Of a stretch of 64,000 nt of DNA, positions 1 through 7,937 are shown piece by piece. Each line of letters starts with the position of its first letter. Position 1 is the stretch's first letter. Source of the stretch: Spirochaetales bacterium Spiro_09 (GTDB lineage: Bacteria; Spirochaetota; Spirochaetia; Treponematales; Treponemataceae); assembly GCA_001604385.1 (NCBI GenBank), contig LVBK01000020.1:1-64000 (forward strand). Direction: 5' to 3'. Below the pieces are notes generated by a model, which was given only the letters and a program-made list of their open reading frames with translations, was not told where the DNA came from and searched no databases. A program made the position numbers and the translations under genes.

Positions 1-21
1 GGATTTGCATTTTTATTTGTA

Positions 22-52
22 GACCTCTAAAAAACTGAGGTTTTTAGAGGTC
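22..52. repeat. Inverted repeat (hairpin) upstream of the first toxin-antitoxin pair
   Basis: Perfect 12-bp arms at 22-33 and 41-52 enclose a 7-nt loop. There is no clear T-tract on the plus side. On the minus side the stem is followed by AT-rich sequence, so it may terminate a gene lying left of the window. Confidence 0.5.
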
Positions 53-60
53 CCCTTTAC

Positions 61-95
61 TTGATATCTTCTAAAAATAGTCATATAATAGTCAT
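61..95 (+). promoter_or_regulatory. Promoter and operator of toxin-antitoxin pair 1
   Basis: TTGATA (61-66), a 17-nt spacer and TATAAT (84-89) lie only 6 nt before the ATG at 96, so the transcript would start at or next to the start codon. An 11-bp direct repeat AATAGTCATAT occurs twice back to back (76-86 and 87-97). AATAGTC at 87-93 also pairs with GACTATT at 101-107. Repeats across the -10 box and start codon fit binding by the antitoxin, as is usual for Phd-type modules; that use is inferred. Confidence 0.7.
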
Positions 96-338
96 ATGGA
101 GACTATTTCTATATCCAGGTTGAAAGCCCATTTAAGCGCGGAACTCAAGCGTATCGAAGGCGGCCTTGTGCTCACCGTCGTAGATCATAAAAGGCCAGTC
201 GCCATACTCAGTCCTCTTCACGAAGACACTCTTTTTGTACGCGAAGCCACATCTCTATATTCCTGCAAGTCTTTTGAACCGCTGATAGACGAGGATGCAA
301 TGGTCTTTTTGAATGAGGAGCGAACGGATTCATGGTAG
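96..338 (+). CDS. Phd/YefM-type antitoxin
   Basis: The 80-residue protein has the N-terminal fold pattern of Phd/YefM antitoxins: a short start (ETISISRLKAHLSAELKRI) that would form the DNA-binding region, then the characteristic strand with VVDHKRPVAILSPL. The remainder is a polar tail that would bind the toxin. It overlaps the following PIN gene by 7 nt, typical of a co-translated type II toxin-antitoxin pair. In this family the antitoxin neutralises the toxin and represses its own promoter. There is no ribosome binding site, and the -10 box sits directly before the ATG, suggesting leaderless translation. Confidence 0.75.
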   Translation: METISISRLKAHLSAELKRIEGGLVLTVVDHKRPVAILSPLHEDTLFVREATSLYSCKSFEPLIDEDAMVFLNEERTDSW

Positions 339-751
339 CATATCTCGATTCTTCGGTTGTCCTCCGACATATTTTGCTGGGTGATCTTGCAATACAACGC
401 GCACTTGAATGTGGTTCGCTCGTTTCAAGCGAGCTTATGGAAATAGAATGCAGGCGGGTTTTACAACGTTGCCGCATGACTGGAGTCTTGAACGATGTAA
501 CCTATGTTACCGCCATTGCTCGTCTTAACGCAGTTCTTGAGGGCGTAAGTCTGCTCTCACTTTCTGCGGCAGTTAAAAAGAGGGCGATGGAGTCTTTTCC
601 GGTGGTTATTAAAACTCTCGATGCGCTTCATCTGGCAACAGCTCTTGTGTATAAAGATACGCTTTTGTCAGAAGAGCTAGTACTTTTCTCTCATGATGAC
701 GCAATGAATCGGTGTGCTGCGGTGCTTGGTTTTGTCACTCTGCTTGGATAA
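332..751 (+). CDS. PIN-domain ribonuclease toxin (VapC-like)
   Basis: A 139-residue PIN domain. The N-terminal YLDSSVVLRHI carries the first acidic residue, ELMEIECRR the second, and TLDALHLATAL the third acidic cluster near residues 95-105; FSHDDAMN supplies the last. These acids bind Mg/Mn in the family, whose members cleave RNA. It overlaps the Phd-type antitoxin gene upstream, with the start inside the antitoxin's last codons. Target RNA unknown. A Phd antitoxin paired with a PIN toxin is a common mixed arrangement. Confidence 0.8.
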   Translation: MVAYLDSSVVLRHILLGDLAIQRALECGSLVSSELMEIECRRVLQRCRMTGVLNDVTYVTAIARLNAVLEGVSLLSLSAAVKKRAMESFPVVIKTLDALHLATALVYKDTLLSEELVLFSHDDAMNRCAAVLGFVTLLG

Positions 752-798
752 GGTAAATCAGGCTCTCGCGATGTTCGGGAATCAGGAGGTATGACATA

Positions 799-1386
799 AT
801 GACAATGCGTTGCGCCTGGGCGAATCCGAATAATCCCCTGTATCTTGCCTACCACGACGAAGAGTGGGGCGTGCCGGTTCATGATGACCGGAAGCTTTTC
901 GAGATGCTAATCCTCGAGGGGGCCCAGGCGGGACTTTCATGGGAAACCATCCTGAACAAGCGCTCCCGCTATCGCCAGGTCTTTGACGGATTCGATCCTG
1001 AGCGGGTTGCCGCCTATGGCGAGTCGAAAATTGCCGAGCTTCTTGGCGACGCGGGTATTGTGCGCAACCGCCTGAAAGTCCGCTCTGCCGTCGCGAATGC
1101 GCGCGTCTTTCTTGACATTCAGCGGGAATCGGGCTCTTTTTCCGCCTGGCTCTGGGCCTTTGTCGACCACACGCCGGTACAAAACCGCTGGAAGAGCCTG
1201 TCCGAAGTACCCGTGCGAACGGAACTTTCCGACATCATATCGAAGGACTTGAAAAAGCGGGGCATGAGCTTTGTCGGCTCTACCATTATCTATGCCTGGC
1301 TGCAGGCGATCGGGGTGGTCAACGATCACGTCTGTGACTGTTTCCGCTCTCCACATGCCGGTGCGGGAGAAGGCTGCGCACAATGA
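799..1386 (+). CDS. tag: DNA-3-methyladenine glycosylase I
   Basis: Excises 3-methyladenine from alkylated DNA as the first step of base excision repair. The 195-residue protein shows the Tag pattern: RCAWANPNNPLYLAYHDEEWG at the start and NDHVCDC near the end. The family's zinc ligands are all present: Cys5, His19, His177 and Cys181. An AGGAGG ribosome binding site (785-790) supports the ATG at 799. Its last codons overlap the next gene by 4 nt (ATGA), so the two are probably co-translated. Confidence 0.93.
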   Translation: MTMRCAWANPNNPLYLAYHDEEWGVPVHDDRKLFEMLILEGAQAGLSWETILNKRSRYRQVFDGFDPERVAAYGESKIAELLGDAGIVRNRLKVRSAVANARVFLDIQRESGSFSAWLWAFVDHTPVQNRWKSLSEVPVRTELSDIISKDLKKRGMSFVGSTIIYAWLQAIGVVNDHVCDCFRSPHAGAGEGCAQ

Positions 1387-1886
1387 AGAGGACGGTAACC
1401 GTCAACGACCGCATGCAAAGCGGGTATACCTATGAACTGACCTGTCCCGAGGGTGAAAACTTTGACAGCGAGTTCAAGCCCGAGCTGACCCCGAAAGAAA
1501 TGCTTGCCCTTGGCGTGTTCGGGGGAAAGTACCTGACCGATTGCCGGGACGAATTTCCGGCTTCCTGGTTCGAGGGCGCAAAGCTTTCCCCGGAAGGAGC
1601 GCGCGCGGACATGAACTATTTTCTGGTGCACGCCTCAAAGCCCCTCAGCTACTGGCGCGCGAAGGGCTGGATCCATGAAGATGACCCGCGCGGCTGGTTT
1701 CAGTGGTACTGCCGCTATTATTTGGGGCGGCGCTCGGCGGATGACGCGCGACAAATCAAGCGGTGGAAGGCAATGAAGCGGCATATCGCGCAAATCCGCG
1801 CGCACTGTGCGCCGGGAGACCTTCCCTGCCGCCGTCGCCAGAGACAGGCCCTGCTTCACTGGGCATACGACAGCAGAAAGATATAG
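1383..1886 (+). CDS. Conserved protein of unknown function
   Basis: 167 residues, no signal peptide or membrane segment. The sequence is rich in Trp, Tyr and Arg, with blocks such as LGVFGGKYLTDC, GWIHEDDPRGWFQWYCRYY and CRRRQRQALLHWAYDSR. I recall these as typical of a widespread soluble family with no assigned function. Its start overlaps the tag stop codon (ATGA), which suggests translational coupling, but gives no firm clue to function. The many invariant-looking aromatic and basic residues would suit nucleic acid or nucleotide binding, but that is a guess. Confidence 0.7.
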   Translation: MKRTVTVNDRMQSGYTYELTCPEGENFDSEFKPELTPKEMLALGVFGGKYLTDCRDEFPASWFEGAKLSPEGARADMNYFLVHASKPLSYWRAKGWIHEDDPRGWFQWYCRYYLGRRSADDARQIKRWKAMKRHIAQIRAHCAPGDLPCRRRQRQALLHWAYDSRKI

Positions 1887-1914
1887 ACTGTGGGTAATGA
1901 CAAGGAGTTATCTT

Positions 1915-2364
1915 ATGAGCACTATTACTTTTTCTTTGAATAAAAAAAATGCACGAGAACTGGTCCGTCATGTGTTTATTGGGAACTGGATTCTTAATTC
2001 AACGAAGATTGAACGTGATGAAGAACTGGATGCGTTTTACGAAAGCATCCTGTCGATGGCGAAAAACTACAATGTTATGGAAGATGCAGATGACATTGAA
2101 TATTCAGAGAAGATAAACGAATATACCCTGTCGGAAGACAAGATGAATGAGTATATGGATGACATTGATGAGCACACGAACGAAATTTTTTGGGATGACT
2201 TGTGTGAGAAACTTGCGTTTCGCGACGCAATAGAGAAGTATGGCAAGGATGAACTTGAGAGCCTGGAACACTTTGAATGCAAGAAAAAAATTTGGGCAGA
2301 AGAAGAAAAATACGCCAAGGAATTTGAAGCACGAGGTGTCGAGCGTTTGCGAATTGTACAATGA
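1915..2364 (+). CDS. Hypothetical acidic protein, AT-rich gene
   Basis: A 149-residue soluble protein very rich in Glu, Asp, Lys and Tyr, probably mostly helical, with no motif I recognise. The start at 1915 is chosen because AAGGAG (1902-1907) lies 7 nt upstream; longer in-frame versions would begin inside the previous gene. Base composition is clearly more AT-rich than both neighbours, which hints at recent acquisition. Its stop overlaps the next start (ATGA at 2361), so it is read together with the HAD gene. Confidence 0.6.
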   Translation: MSTITFSLNKKNARELVRHVFIGNWILNSTKIERDEELDAFYESILSMAKNYNVMEDADDIEYSEKINEYTLSEDKMNEYMDDIDEHTNEIFWDDLCEKLAFRDAIEKYGKDELESLEHFECKKKIWAEEEKYAKEFEARGVERLRIVQ

Positions 2365-3092
2365 GACAGTACCACATTTTTTTGTTTGATCTTGACGGAA
2401 CCCTCCTCGATACCCTTCCGGACATTGAATGGGCCCTGAACTCAGCCCTCGGTTACTATGGCCAGCCGCCGATCAACCGCGCGCGTGTGAGGCGCTTTGT
2501 CGGTAACGGCCTGGGCGAACTTGTCAGGCAGTCGCTCGGACTCCCCCTCCGCGTCGCCGGGGAAACCGCAACCGGTGAGACAAATGCCGAGCGGGAAACA
2601 CTCGCGCGTGCCATTACCGGCAAACTGAAAGAGCTCTACGCGGACGTTCCTTTCCGCTACACGAAGCCCTACGACGGCATCAGCGACCTTTTGGTGAAAT
2701 TGCGGGCCCTGCCTGGCGTCAAACTTGCGGTCATCACCAACAAGGCCCGCTCAGTCGCCGACGCGACGGTACACCACTTCTTTCCGGGCATCTTCGACCT
2801 TGTCTACGGAGAGTCTCACGACCGGCCGCGAAAGCCCGACCCGCAAACGGTACGGATCACGCTCGAATCCCTCGGCGGCAGCGGCGATCCCGCGGCTGAC
2901 CGAGCCGTCTTCATCGGCGACAGCGACGTCGACATCCGCACCGCAGTAGCCGCCTCCTGCCCGCATGTCGCCTGTCTTTGGGGCTTCCGCGACCGCGCCG
3001 ACCTCGAGAAATCGGGAGCCAGGGTGTACGCGCAAACCGCCGCCGACCTCGAGGCCCTCCTGCTGGTCGGTGGTAAGACCCACGTACAATAA
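2361..3092 (+). CDS. gph: HAD-superfamily phosphatase, phosphoglycolate phosphatase-like
   Basis: 243 residues. Motif I is FLFDLDGTLLDT near the N-terminus, with the nucleophile Asp and acid/base Asp. Motif II is VITNKA, motif III the Lys in RKPDP, and motif IV FIGDSDVDI. The cap between motifs I and II is helical (subclass C1), as in Gph and PpaX. Such enzymes hydrolyse 2-phosphoglycolate or related small phosphate esters; the exact substrate cannot be read from sequence. The start overlaps the preceding stop by 4 nt. Confidence 0.82.
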   Translation: MRQYHIFLFDLDGTLLDTLPDIEWALNSALGYYGQPPINRARVRRFVGNGLGELVRQSLGLPLRVAGETATGETNAERETLARAITGKLKELYADVPFRYTKPYDGISDLLVKLRALPGVKLAVITNKARSVADATVHHFFPGIFDLVYGESHDRPRKPDPQTVRITLESLGGSGDPAADRAVFIGDSDVDIRTAVAASCPHVACLWGFRDRADLEKSGARVYAQTAADLEALLLVGGKTHVQ

Positions 3093-3110
3093 AAAAACCG
3101 AGGAGAATCT

Positions 3111-3692
3111 ATGGCACGAATTTTGGGTATCTGCGGAAGTCCCCGCCGTGAGGGAAACACCGCCTTTGCACTTCAGTACGCGCTCGATGCGGTGAAAGGG
3201 ACTCATGAAACGCGCTTCCTGTCGGTGGCGGATCATGCGGTCATGCCGTGCACAGCCTGCGGCGCATGCGCCAAAACGGGAGTGTGCCCGCAGAAGGATG
3301 ACATGATCACCTTCTATGACGCCCTGCGCTGGTGTGACGCCCTGGTGATCGCCTCGCCGGTTTTCATGGGCATGGTGTCGTCCCAGCTCAAGGCGGTCAT
3401 GGACCGCTGCGTCCTCCTGCGCCCCGATTACGAAAAACCCTACGAACTTGCCGGAAAAGTCGGCGCGGGTATCGCCTGCGGCTGGTTCCGGAACGGCGGG
3501 CAAGAAGGCACCCTTCAAAACATTCACACCTTCCTTTTGCAAATGCACATGCAGGTACTCAACGACGGCGCGCCCTACTGCCATTCCGGTGCGGCGATTG
3601 TCGCCAACGCCCGCGAGGATTCGCTCGGCCTCGAGACTGTTGGGGCAACCATGCGAAACCTGGACAGGGTGCTCAAGGGGATGAACCGGTAA
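3111..3692 (+). CDS. NAD(P)H-dependent FMN reductase / flavodoxin-like iron-sulfur flavoprotein
   Basis: 193 residues with a flavodoxin-type fold. GICGSPRREGNTA near the start is the FMN-phosphate loop. CTACGACAKTGVCPQKDDM carries the cysteines seen in the iron-sulfur flavoprotein branch. ASPVFMGMVSSQLKAVMDRC is the second flavin-binding loop. GAGGAG at 3100-3105 supports the start. Members transfer electrons to small substrates or cluster proteins in anaerobes. It follows the HAD gene by 18 nt and may share its transcript. Confidence 0.8.
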   Translation: MARILGICGSPRREGNTAFALQYALDAVKGTHETRFLSVADHAVMPCTACGACAKTGVCPQKDDMITFYDALRWCDALVIASPVFMGMVSSQLKAVMDRCVLLRPDYEKPYELAGKVGAGIACGWFRNGGQEGTLQNIHTFLLQMHMQVLNDGAPYCHSGAAIVANAREDSLGLETVGATMRNLDRVLKGMNR

Positions 3693-3809
3693 GTGAGCCA
3701 GAAAGCGCTTAGGTGGGGCGCTCTCCAACGCGCGCAGGCGGCGCGACAGGACGCGGAACGTTGCGAGTGATCTCTATGTAAAAAAAACACCGGGAATCGG
3801 GCTGACACC

Positions 3810-3844
3810 TTGTCAGAAATACCGGATCGGTTTATATTTGTGGA
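3810..3844 (+). promoter_or_regulatory. Promoter of the cellulase gene
   Basis: TTGTCA (3810-3815), a 17-nt spacer and TATATT (3833-3838) are followed by just 6 nt and then the ATG at 3845. No Shine-Dalgarno sequence fits in that space, so the message is predicted to be leaderless. Confidence 0.65.
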
Positions 3845-5101
3845 ATGAAGAAACAAATTAAGCAGACATCTCTGCTCCATACCGCGTACGCGCTTTCGTT
3901 TTCGGTGCTGCTGGTTCTTGCCGGCTGTTCGTCTTCAGGCTCGACGGCTTCCGACGATCCGGTGCCCGCCGCCCTGCCGCCCGCCGCTCCGGCGAGTTAT
4001 CCCGAAACGGGCGTTGAAATTCAACCGGGCGATTTTACCCTGAGTGCTATCAATTTTGTTGAAACGCTCGGAGCGGGCTGGAACCTGGGCAATACGCTCG
4101 ATGCCCACGTGGACGGCATGACCGGTTTGGCGACCCAAACCTCCTGGGGGCAGCCGCTGACCACTCAGGCGATGCTTGACGGAATCCGGGACGCTGGCAT
4201 GAAGGTCGTCCGCATTCCGGTCAGCTGGCACAATCACGTTGACGCGGCCTTCACCATCGACCCCGTCTGGATGAGCCGGGTTATCGAAGTGGTCGAGTAC
4301 GCCCGTGCGGCGGACCTCGCGGTCATTATCAATATTCACCATGACGACAAAAAAGAGTATTACTACCCCGACCCGGTGCACGCCGCGCGTTCGCGTGAAT
4401 ACGTGACCCGTGTATGGAAGCAAATCGCGCTCATGTTCCGCCACTATGACGAGCGGGTCATCTTCGAGCTATTGAACGAGCCCCGCCTTGTCGGCCACGT
4501 CAATGAGTGGAACTGGAACAACGGCAATCTGGATCCCGATCTTGCCGAAAGCGCACGCATTATCGGCGAGCTTGAGCAGGCCGCCCTCGATGTCATTCGC
4601 GAAACGGGCGGCAATAACGCCGAGCGGTACGTGATGGTCACGCCCTACGCGGCCTCTCCCTGGGCGTCGTTTTCATCCCACTTCGCCATTCCCGAAGATA
4701 CCGCCGACGACAAGCTCATCCTCTCGGTCCACGCCTACACGCCCTATGTGTTTGCCATGCAGGACCCGGGTGTTTCCGCCTTCACCGATGCCCACAAGAG
4801 TGAAATTGACCAGTTCATGGGCCAGTTGCACACAACGTTTACCGTCGCAAAGAATATGCCGGTTATCATCGGCGAGTACGGCGCAACGAACAAGAACAAC
4901 CTTGCCGACCGGGTCGCGTGGTTTTCCTATTATTGCGGGAAAGCGGCCTCATACGGCATGAGCACCATTTTGTGGGATAACGGAAACCATGTCGTCCCTT
5001 CGAGCGGCAAATTTTCCGAACTCTACGGATTCTATAATCGTACCGCGCAGACCTGGTACTTCCCGGAAATCCTTGAGGCGATTATAGGCGCGTACGAGTA
5101 A
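3845..5101 (+). CDS. Glycoside hydrolase family 5 endoglucanase, lipoprotein
   Basis: 418 residues. A type II signal peptide ends in VLAGC with Cys28 as the lipidated residue, followed by a Ser/Pro/Ala-rich linker to about residue 55. The GH5 barrel starts with GAGWNLGNTLDA. The general acid is Glu212 in LLNEPR and the nucleophile Glu344 in IIGEYGA; HVYTP-like and WDNG strands are also present. It should cleave beta-1,4-glucan or a related hemicellulose at the cell surface. The convergent GH3 lipoprotein would finish the oligosaccharides. No carbohydrate-binding module is visible. Its terminator lies inside the end of the GH3 gene. Confidence 0.9.
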   Translation: MKKQIKQTSLLHTAYALSFSVLLVLAGCSSSGSTASDDPVPAALPPAAPASYPETGVEIQPGDFTLSAINFVETLGAGWNLGNTLDAHVDGMTGLATQTSWGQPLTTQAMLDGIRDAGMKVVRIPVSWHNHVDAAFTIDPVWMSRVIEVVEYARAADLAVIINIHHDDKKEYYYPDPVHAARSREYVTRVWKQIALMFRHYDERVIFELLNEPRLVGHVNEWNWNNGNLDPDLAESARIIGELEQAALDVIRETGGNNAERYVMVTPYAASPWASFSSHFAIPEDTADDKLILSVHAYTPYVFAMQDPGVSAFTDAHKSEIDQFMGQLHTTFTVAKNMPVIIGEYGATNKNNLADRVAWFSYYCGKAASYGMSTILWDNGNHVVPSSGKFSELYGFYNRTAQTWYFPEILEAIIGAYE

Positions 5102-5140
5102 TCGTACGCGTCCTGTACATCCCGTAAACCCGACTCTGTA

Positions 5141-7045
5141 TCAAAGGCCGTATCCGAAAGGATACAGGCCTTTTTTTCCGTCCCCGGCGTTGATCGGAAT
5201 CTGCTCCATGGACGCGGGCCAGGTAAACGACAGTTTTCCAGTAAAGGGGTAATCGCCGAAGAGCACGTCGGCAATGCCGGGGCCGGCCATGGAACCGGGG
5301 AGCCAGGCGGCCACTATCGCCTCGCAATAGGGCAAAATGCTGTCGATAATGAGCGGCCGGCCGCTGACAATTACGGCGACCACGGGAACGCCTTCCGCGT
5401 GGGCATTCCTGACGCGCTCGACATCAGCCTTTGACAGGGCAAGATTGTCGCTGTCTCCGGTAAACTCGGTGTAGGGAGCCTCTCCAATAACCACCACCGC
5501 CCTCTTCGCTCCGCGGATACCCCGCCCGTCATCTGAATACGCTATCCTGTCGGCACCCAACCGTTCCGTAAAGGCGCCCAGAATATCCTTCCCCTTGACG
5601 CGGAAGCCGCTCGAGGCCGCCCGGCGGGAATTCCATTCCAGGGTGGGGTGCAGGGTTTCATATTCGCTGTAGCCGCCCCAGTAAATGGTCCAGCCACCCG
5701 AGAGCGCGCCCAGATCCTTTGCCTTGGTGCCGACCAGGGCTATCGTGCCCTCTGCGGGCAGGGGGAGCGCCCGGTTTTTGTTTTCCAGGAGCACCAGGCT
5801 CTTTCGTACGGCCTCGCGGGCAACGGCCATGTGCTCGTCGCTCCCAACCAGGGGCAACAGGCTGTCGTCGGCAAGCGGTTTTTCGAAGAGTCCCAGCTCG
5901 AATTTCAGCGTCAGGATACGAGTGACCGCCTCGTCGACACGCGCCTCGCTGACAATGCCGTCGGTAACGTTCTTGCTCACCTCTGCGATAAAGCCCGTGA
6001 AGTCTTCCGGAATCATGATCATGTCGATGCCTGCGTTGATTGCCTTTGCGTACTTGTTCGGCCCGACAAGCTCGGCATGGCCTGCCCAGTCGGACACGAT
6101 AAGGCCGGTAAATCCCAATTCTTCGCGGAGCACGTCGATCCATCGGGCGTTTTCGTGCATCTTGACGCCGGATATACTCGAAAAGGATATCATGACCGTC
6201 GCGGGGTTTTCCTTCATGACCGCCGCATAGGGCGCAAGATGAATGCGCCTCAGTTCCGCTTCCGGCAGGGTCGAATCGCCCCGGTCTATGCCGTGCGGAC
6301 TGGTGCCCCATTCGGCGCCGCCGTCGGCAAAGTAATGCTTGGCCGTCGAGGCGATGGTCGCGCGGCCTGAAAGAGCTCCCTCTTCGTGGCCGCGCACAAA
6401 GGCGGCGCCCAGAACGGAGACGATATCGGGAGATTCCGAAAAGCTTTCATAGGCGCGGCCCCATCGCTCATCGCGGGAAACCGCAATGCAGGGCGCGAAA
6501 TTCCAGTGGACGCCGCCAGCCGCGGTTTCGACGGCGGTAATGCGCCCTATCCGCTCGACAAGGCCGGCATCGTTTGCCGCGCCCAGTCCGACATTGTGGG
6601 GGAATACCGTAGCCCCGCCTGTTTTCGCGCTTCCGTGCACCGCGTCAATGCCATATAGAATGGGGATGCCCAACCGGGTTTGCAGCGCGGCCTTCTGGTA
6701 CGCGTTGGTGTGCTCAAGCCAGTCCTTCGCGCTTATTCCCGACGCGGGATGGTCGCCCCCGCCGCTTAAAATGGAACCAAGCGCATGGGCGGTGACGTCC
6801 GCGGGCGACGCGCGGTAAATGACCGCTTGCGCCATTTGCGCGACTTTCTCTTTCACCGTCATCCTGGCCAACAAGTCCTCAACCCGCTCGGCTATCGGCA
6901 ACGCGGCGTTCCGGTAGGGCGCGTTGGCCGTATCCGCCTGGCCGGTTTGCGCCCCCGCGTTTTTTGCGCACGAGACAAACGCAAGTATCGCGACGCACGC
7001 GCATATCTTCCTCAAGGCAGCCCTGGCTGCCCGCCTCTCTTTCAT
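5141..7045 (-). CDS. Glycoside hydrolase family 3 beta-glucosidase, lipoprotein
   Basis: 634 residues. The signal peptide ends in LAFVSC (Cys26), a loose lipobox of the spirochaetal kind. The N-terminal (alpha/beta)8 domain contains the nucleophile Asp319 in IVSDWAGH. The second alpha/beta sandwich domain ends in YPFGYGL, the usual terminus of exo-acting GH3 enzymes without a fibronectin-like domain. It should release glucose from cello-oligosaccharides outside the cytoplasm, complementing the convergent GH5 endoglucanase. AGGAGG lies just upstream of the ATG, and a TATACT -10 box lies about 45 nt upstream. Confidence 0.9.
   Translation of the reverse strand: MKERRAARAALRKICACVAILAFVSCAKNAGAQTGQADTANAPYRNAALPIAERVEDLLARMTVKEKVAQMAQAVIYRASPADVTAHALGSILSGGGDHPASGISAKDWLEHTNAYQKAALQTRLGIPILYGIDAVHGSAKTGGATVFPHNVGLGAANDAGLVERIGRITAVETAAGGVHWNFAPCIAVSRDERWGRAYESFSESPDIVSVLGAAFVRGHEEGALSGRATIASTAKHYFADGGAEWGTSPHGIDRGDSTLPEAELRRIHLAPYAAVMKENPATVMISFSSISGVKMHENARWIDVLREELGFTGLIVSDWAGHAELVGPNKYAKAINAGIDMIMIPEDFTGFIAEVSKNVTDGIVSEARVDEAVTRILTLKFELGLFEKPLADDSLLPLVGSDEHMAVAREAVRKSLVLLENKNRALPLPAEGTIALVGTKAKDLGALSGGWTIYWGGYSEYETLHPTLEWNSRRAASSGFRVKGKDILGAFTERLGADRIAYSDDGRGIRGAKRAVVVIGEAPYTEFTGDSDNLALSKADVERVRNAHAEGVPVVAVIVSGRPLIIDSILPYCEAIVAAWLPGSMAGPGIADVLFGDYPFTGKLSFTWPASMEQIPINAGDGKKGLYPFGYGL
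5143..5177 (+). terminator. Rho-independent terminator of the cellulase gene
   Basis: AAAGGCC at 5143-5149 pairs with GGCCTTT at 5167-5173. The inner TATCC/GGATA arms close a GAAA tetraloop, and a run of T continues to 5177. The hairpin lies in the last codons of the convergent GH3 gene. Confidence 0.8.
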
Positions 7046-7099
7046 GGAATCCTCCTGTGCCCCGCGCGGGGCATGAATTCAGTATAGCGTGAAAACGCC

Positions 7100-7150
7100 G
7101 AGGCAGAAAGACTTTGCCTGTTGGCCGCTTTTCGGGCGGAGCCGCCGCCA
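7100..7150 (+). repeat. Dispersed intergenic repeat, copy E
   Basis: GAGGCAGAAAG at 7100-7110, then CTTTGCC, and GCGGAGCCGCC 37 nt after the start. It shares both landmarks and spacing with the copy after araD (35,139 downward). It lies between the GH3 and S51 peptidase genes. Confidence 0.55.
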
Positions 7151-7182
7151 AGATTACGGGACGGTGAGCGTACGGGCCGCCC

Positions 7183-7815
7183 CTATTGCCTGATTTTTTC
7201 TCCGGTGTGTACGGAAACCGCGCTTCCCCGCACCGCGATATACTGTGCGTTGCTTATAGGGTAGAGCGTACAGGTTTTTCCGTAGGCGTCGACAATGGTG
7301 TTTGCCGCCTTCTTGAAGGGCGCGTTGCCGAAGTGGGGAACCGGGTAGAAGTCAATCGCCGCGAGGCCCGTATAATCGCCCAGGTCGGGAGCCGCCTTCG
7401 GCGAGTCCATGTGGGCGGCATACGAAATGTCCGGGGCAAGGATCATCGCGCCGGCGGACTCGCCGATATACACGGTGCCGCTTTCTATCAGGTTGCAGAT
7501 TACCGAATCGCAGCCTGTTCGCCGCAACTCCTGCAAAAGGTAAAAGACATTCCCGCCAGAGACGTAGATGAACGGATTCTTTCGAAGCGCCGCGGCTGCG
7601 TGTTCGGGGGTTTCGCGCGCAAGATCAAGCTCCTCAACAATCATTCCCATTCGTTCCAGGGCCTTCCTTCCGGCGCTCACATAAAAGCGGACTTTTTCCG
7701 GAATGCTGGCGGTCGCGATAAAGGTGACGGTATTGCCTGCGGGGTTCCGATCCAAAAACGTTTCAAGCGACTTCGCGACATCGGCGAAAGAAGAGGACAA
7801 GAATATTCGTTTCAT
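7183..7815 (-). CDS. Peptidase S51 family (dipeptidase E-like)
   Basis: 210 residues. The catalytic Ser120 lies in YIGESAGAM, the nucleophile elbow of the S51 family, and YVSGGNVFYLL is the conserved strand before it. VPHFGN near residue 160 provides a plausible catalytic His. E. coli PepE cleaves Asp-X dipeptides; this branch (YgaJ-like) is of uncertain specificity. Cytoplasmic, with no signal peptide. AAGGAAG lies 8-9 nt before the ATG. Stand-alone gene. Confidence 0.82.
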   Translation of the reverse strand: MKRIFLSSSFADVAKSLETFLDRNPAGNTVTFIATASIPEKVRFYVSAGRKALERMGMIVEELDLARETPEHAAAALRKNPFIYVSGGNVFYLLQELRRTGCDSVICNLIESGTVYIGESAGAMILAPDISYAAHMDSPKAAPDLGDYTGLAAIDFYPVPHFGNAPFKKAANTIVDAYGKTCTLYPISNAQYIAVRGSAVSVHTGEKIRQ

Positions 7816-7937
7816 GTAATTCTTCCTTTTTGCGCTTGCGCGCAGAGGTTTATATCCGGTAGTCTACTGCATGAAGTCTGACATCTTCTGTCAGTATTTT
7901 TTTTTCGGGTACGGAAGTGCCTGCAGGATGTTCCAAT

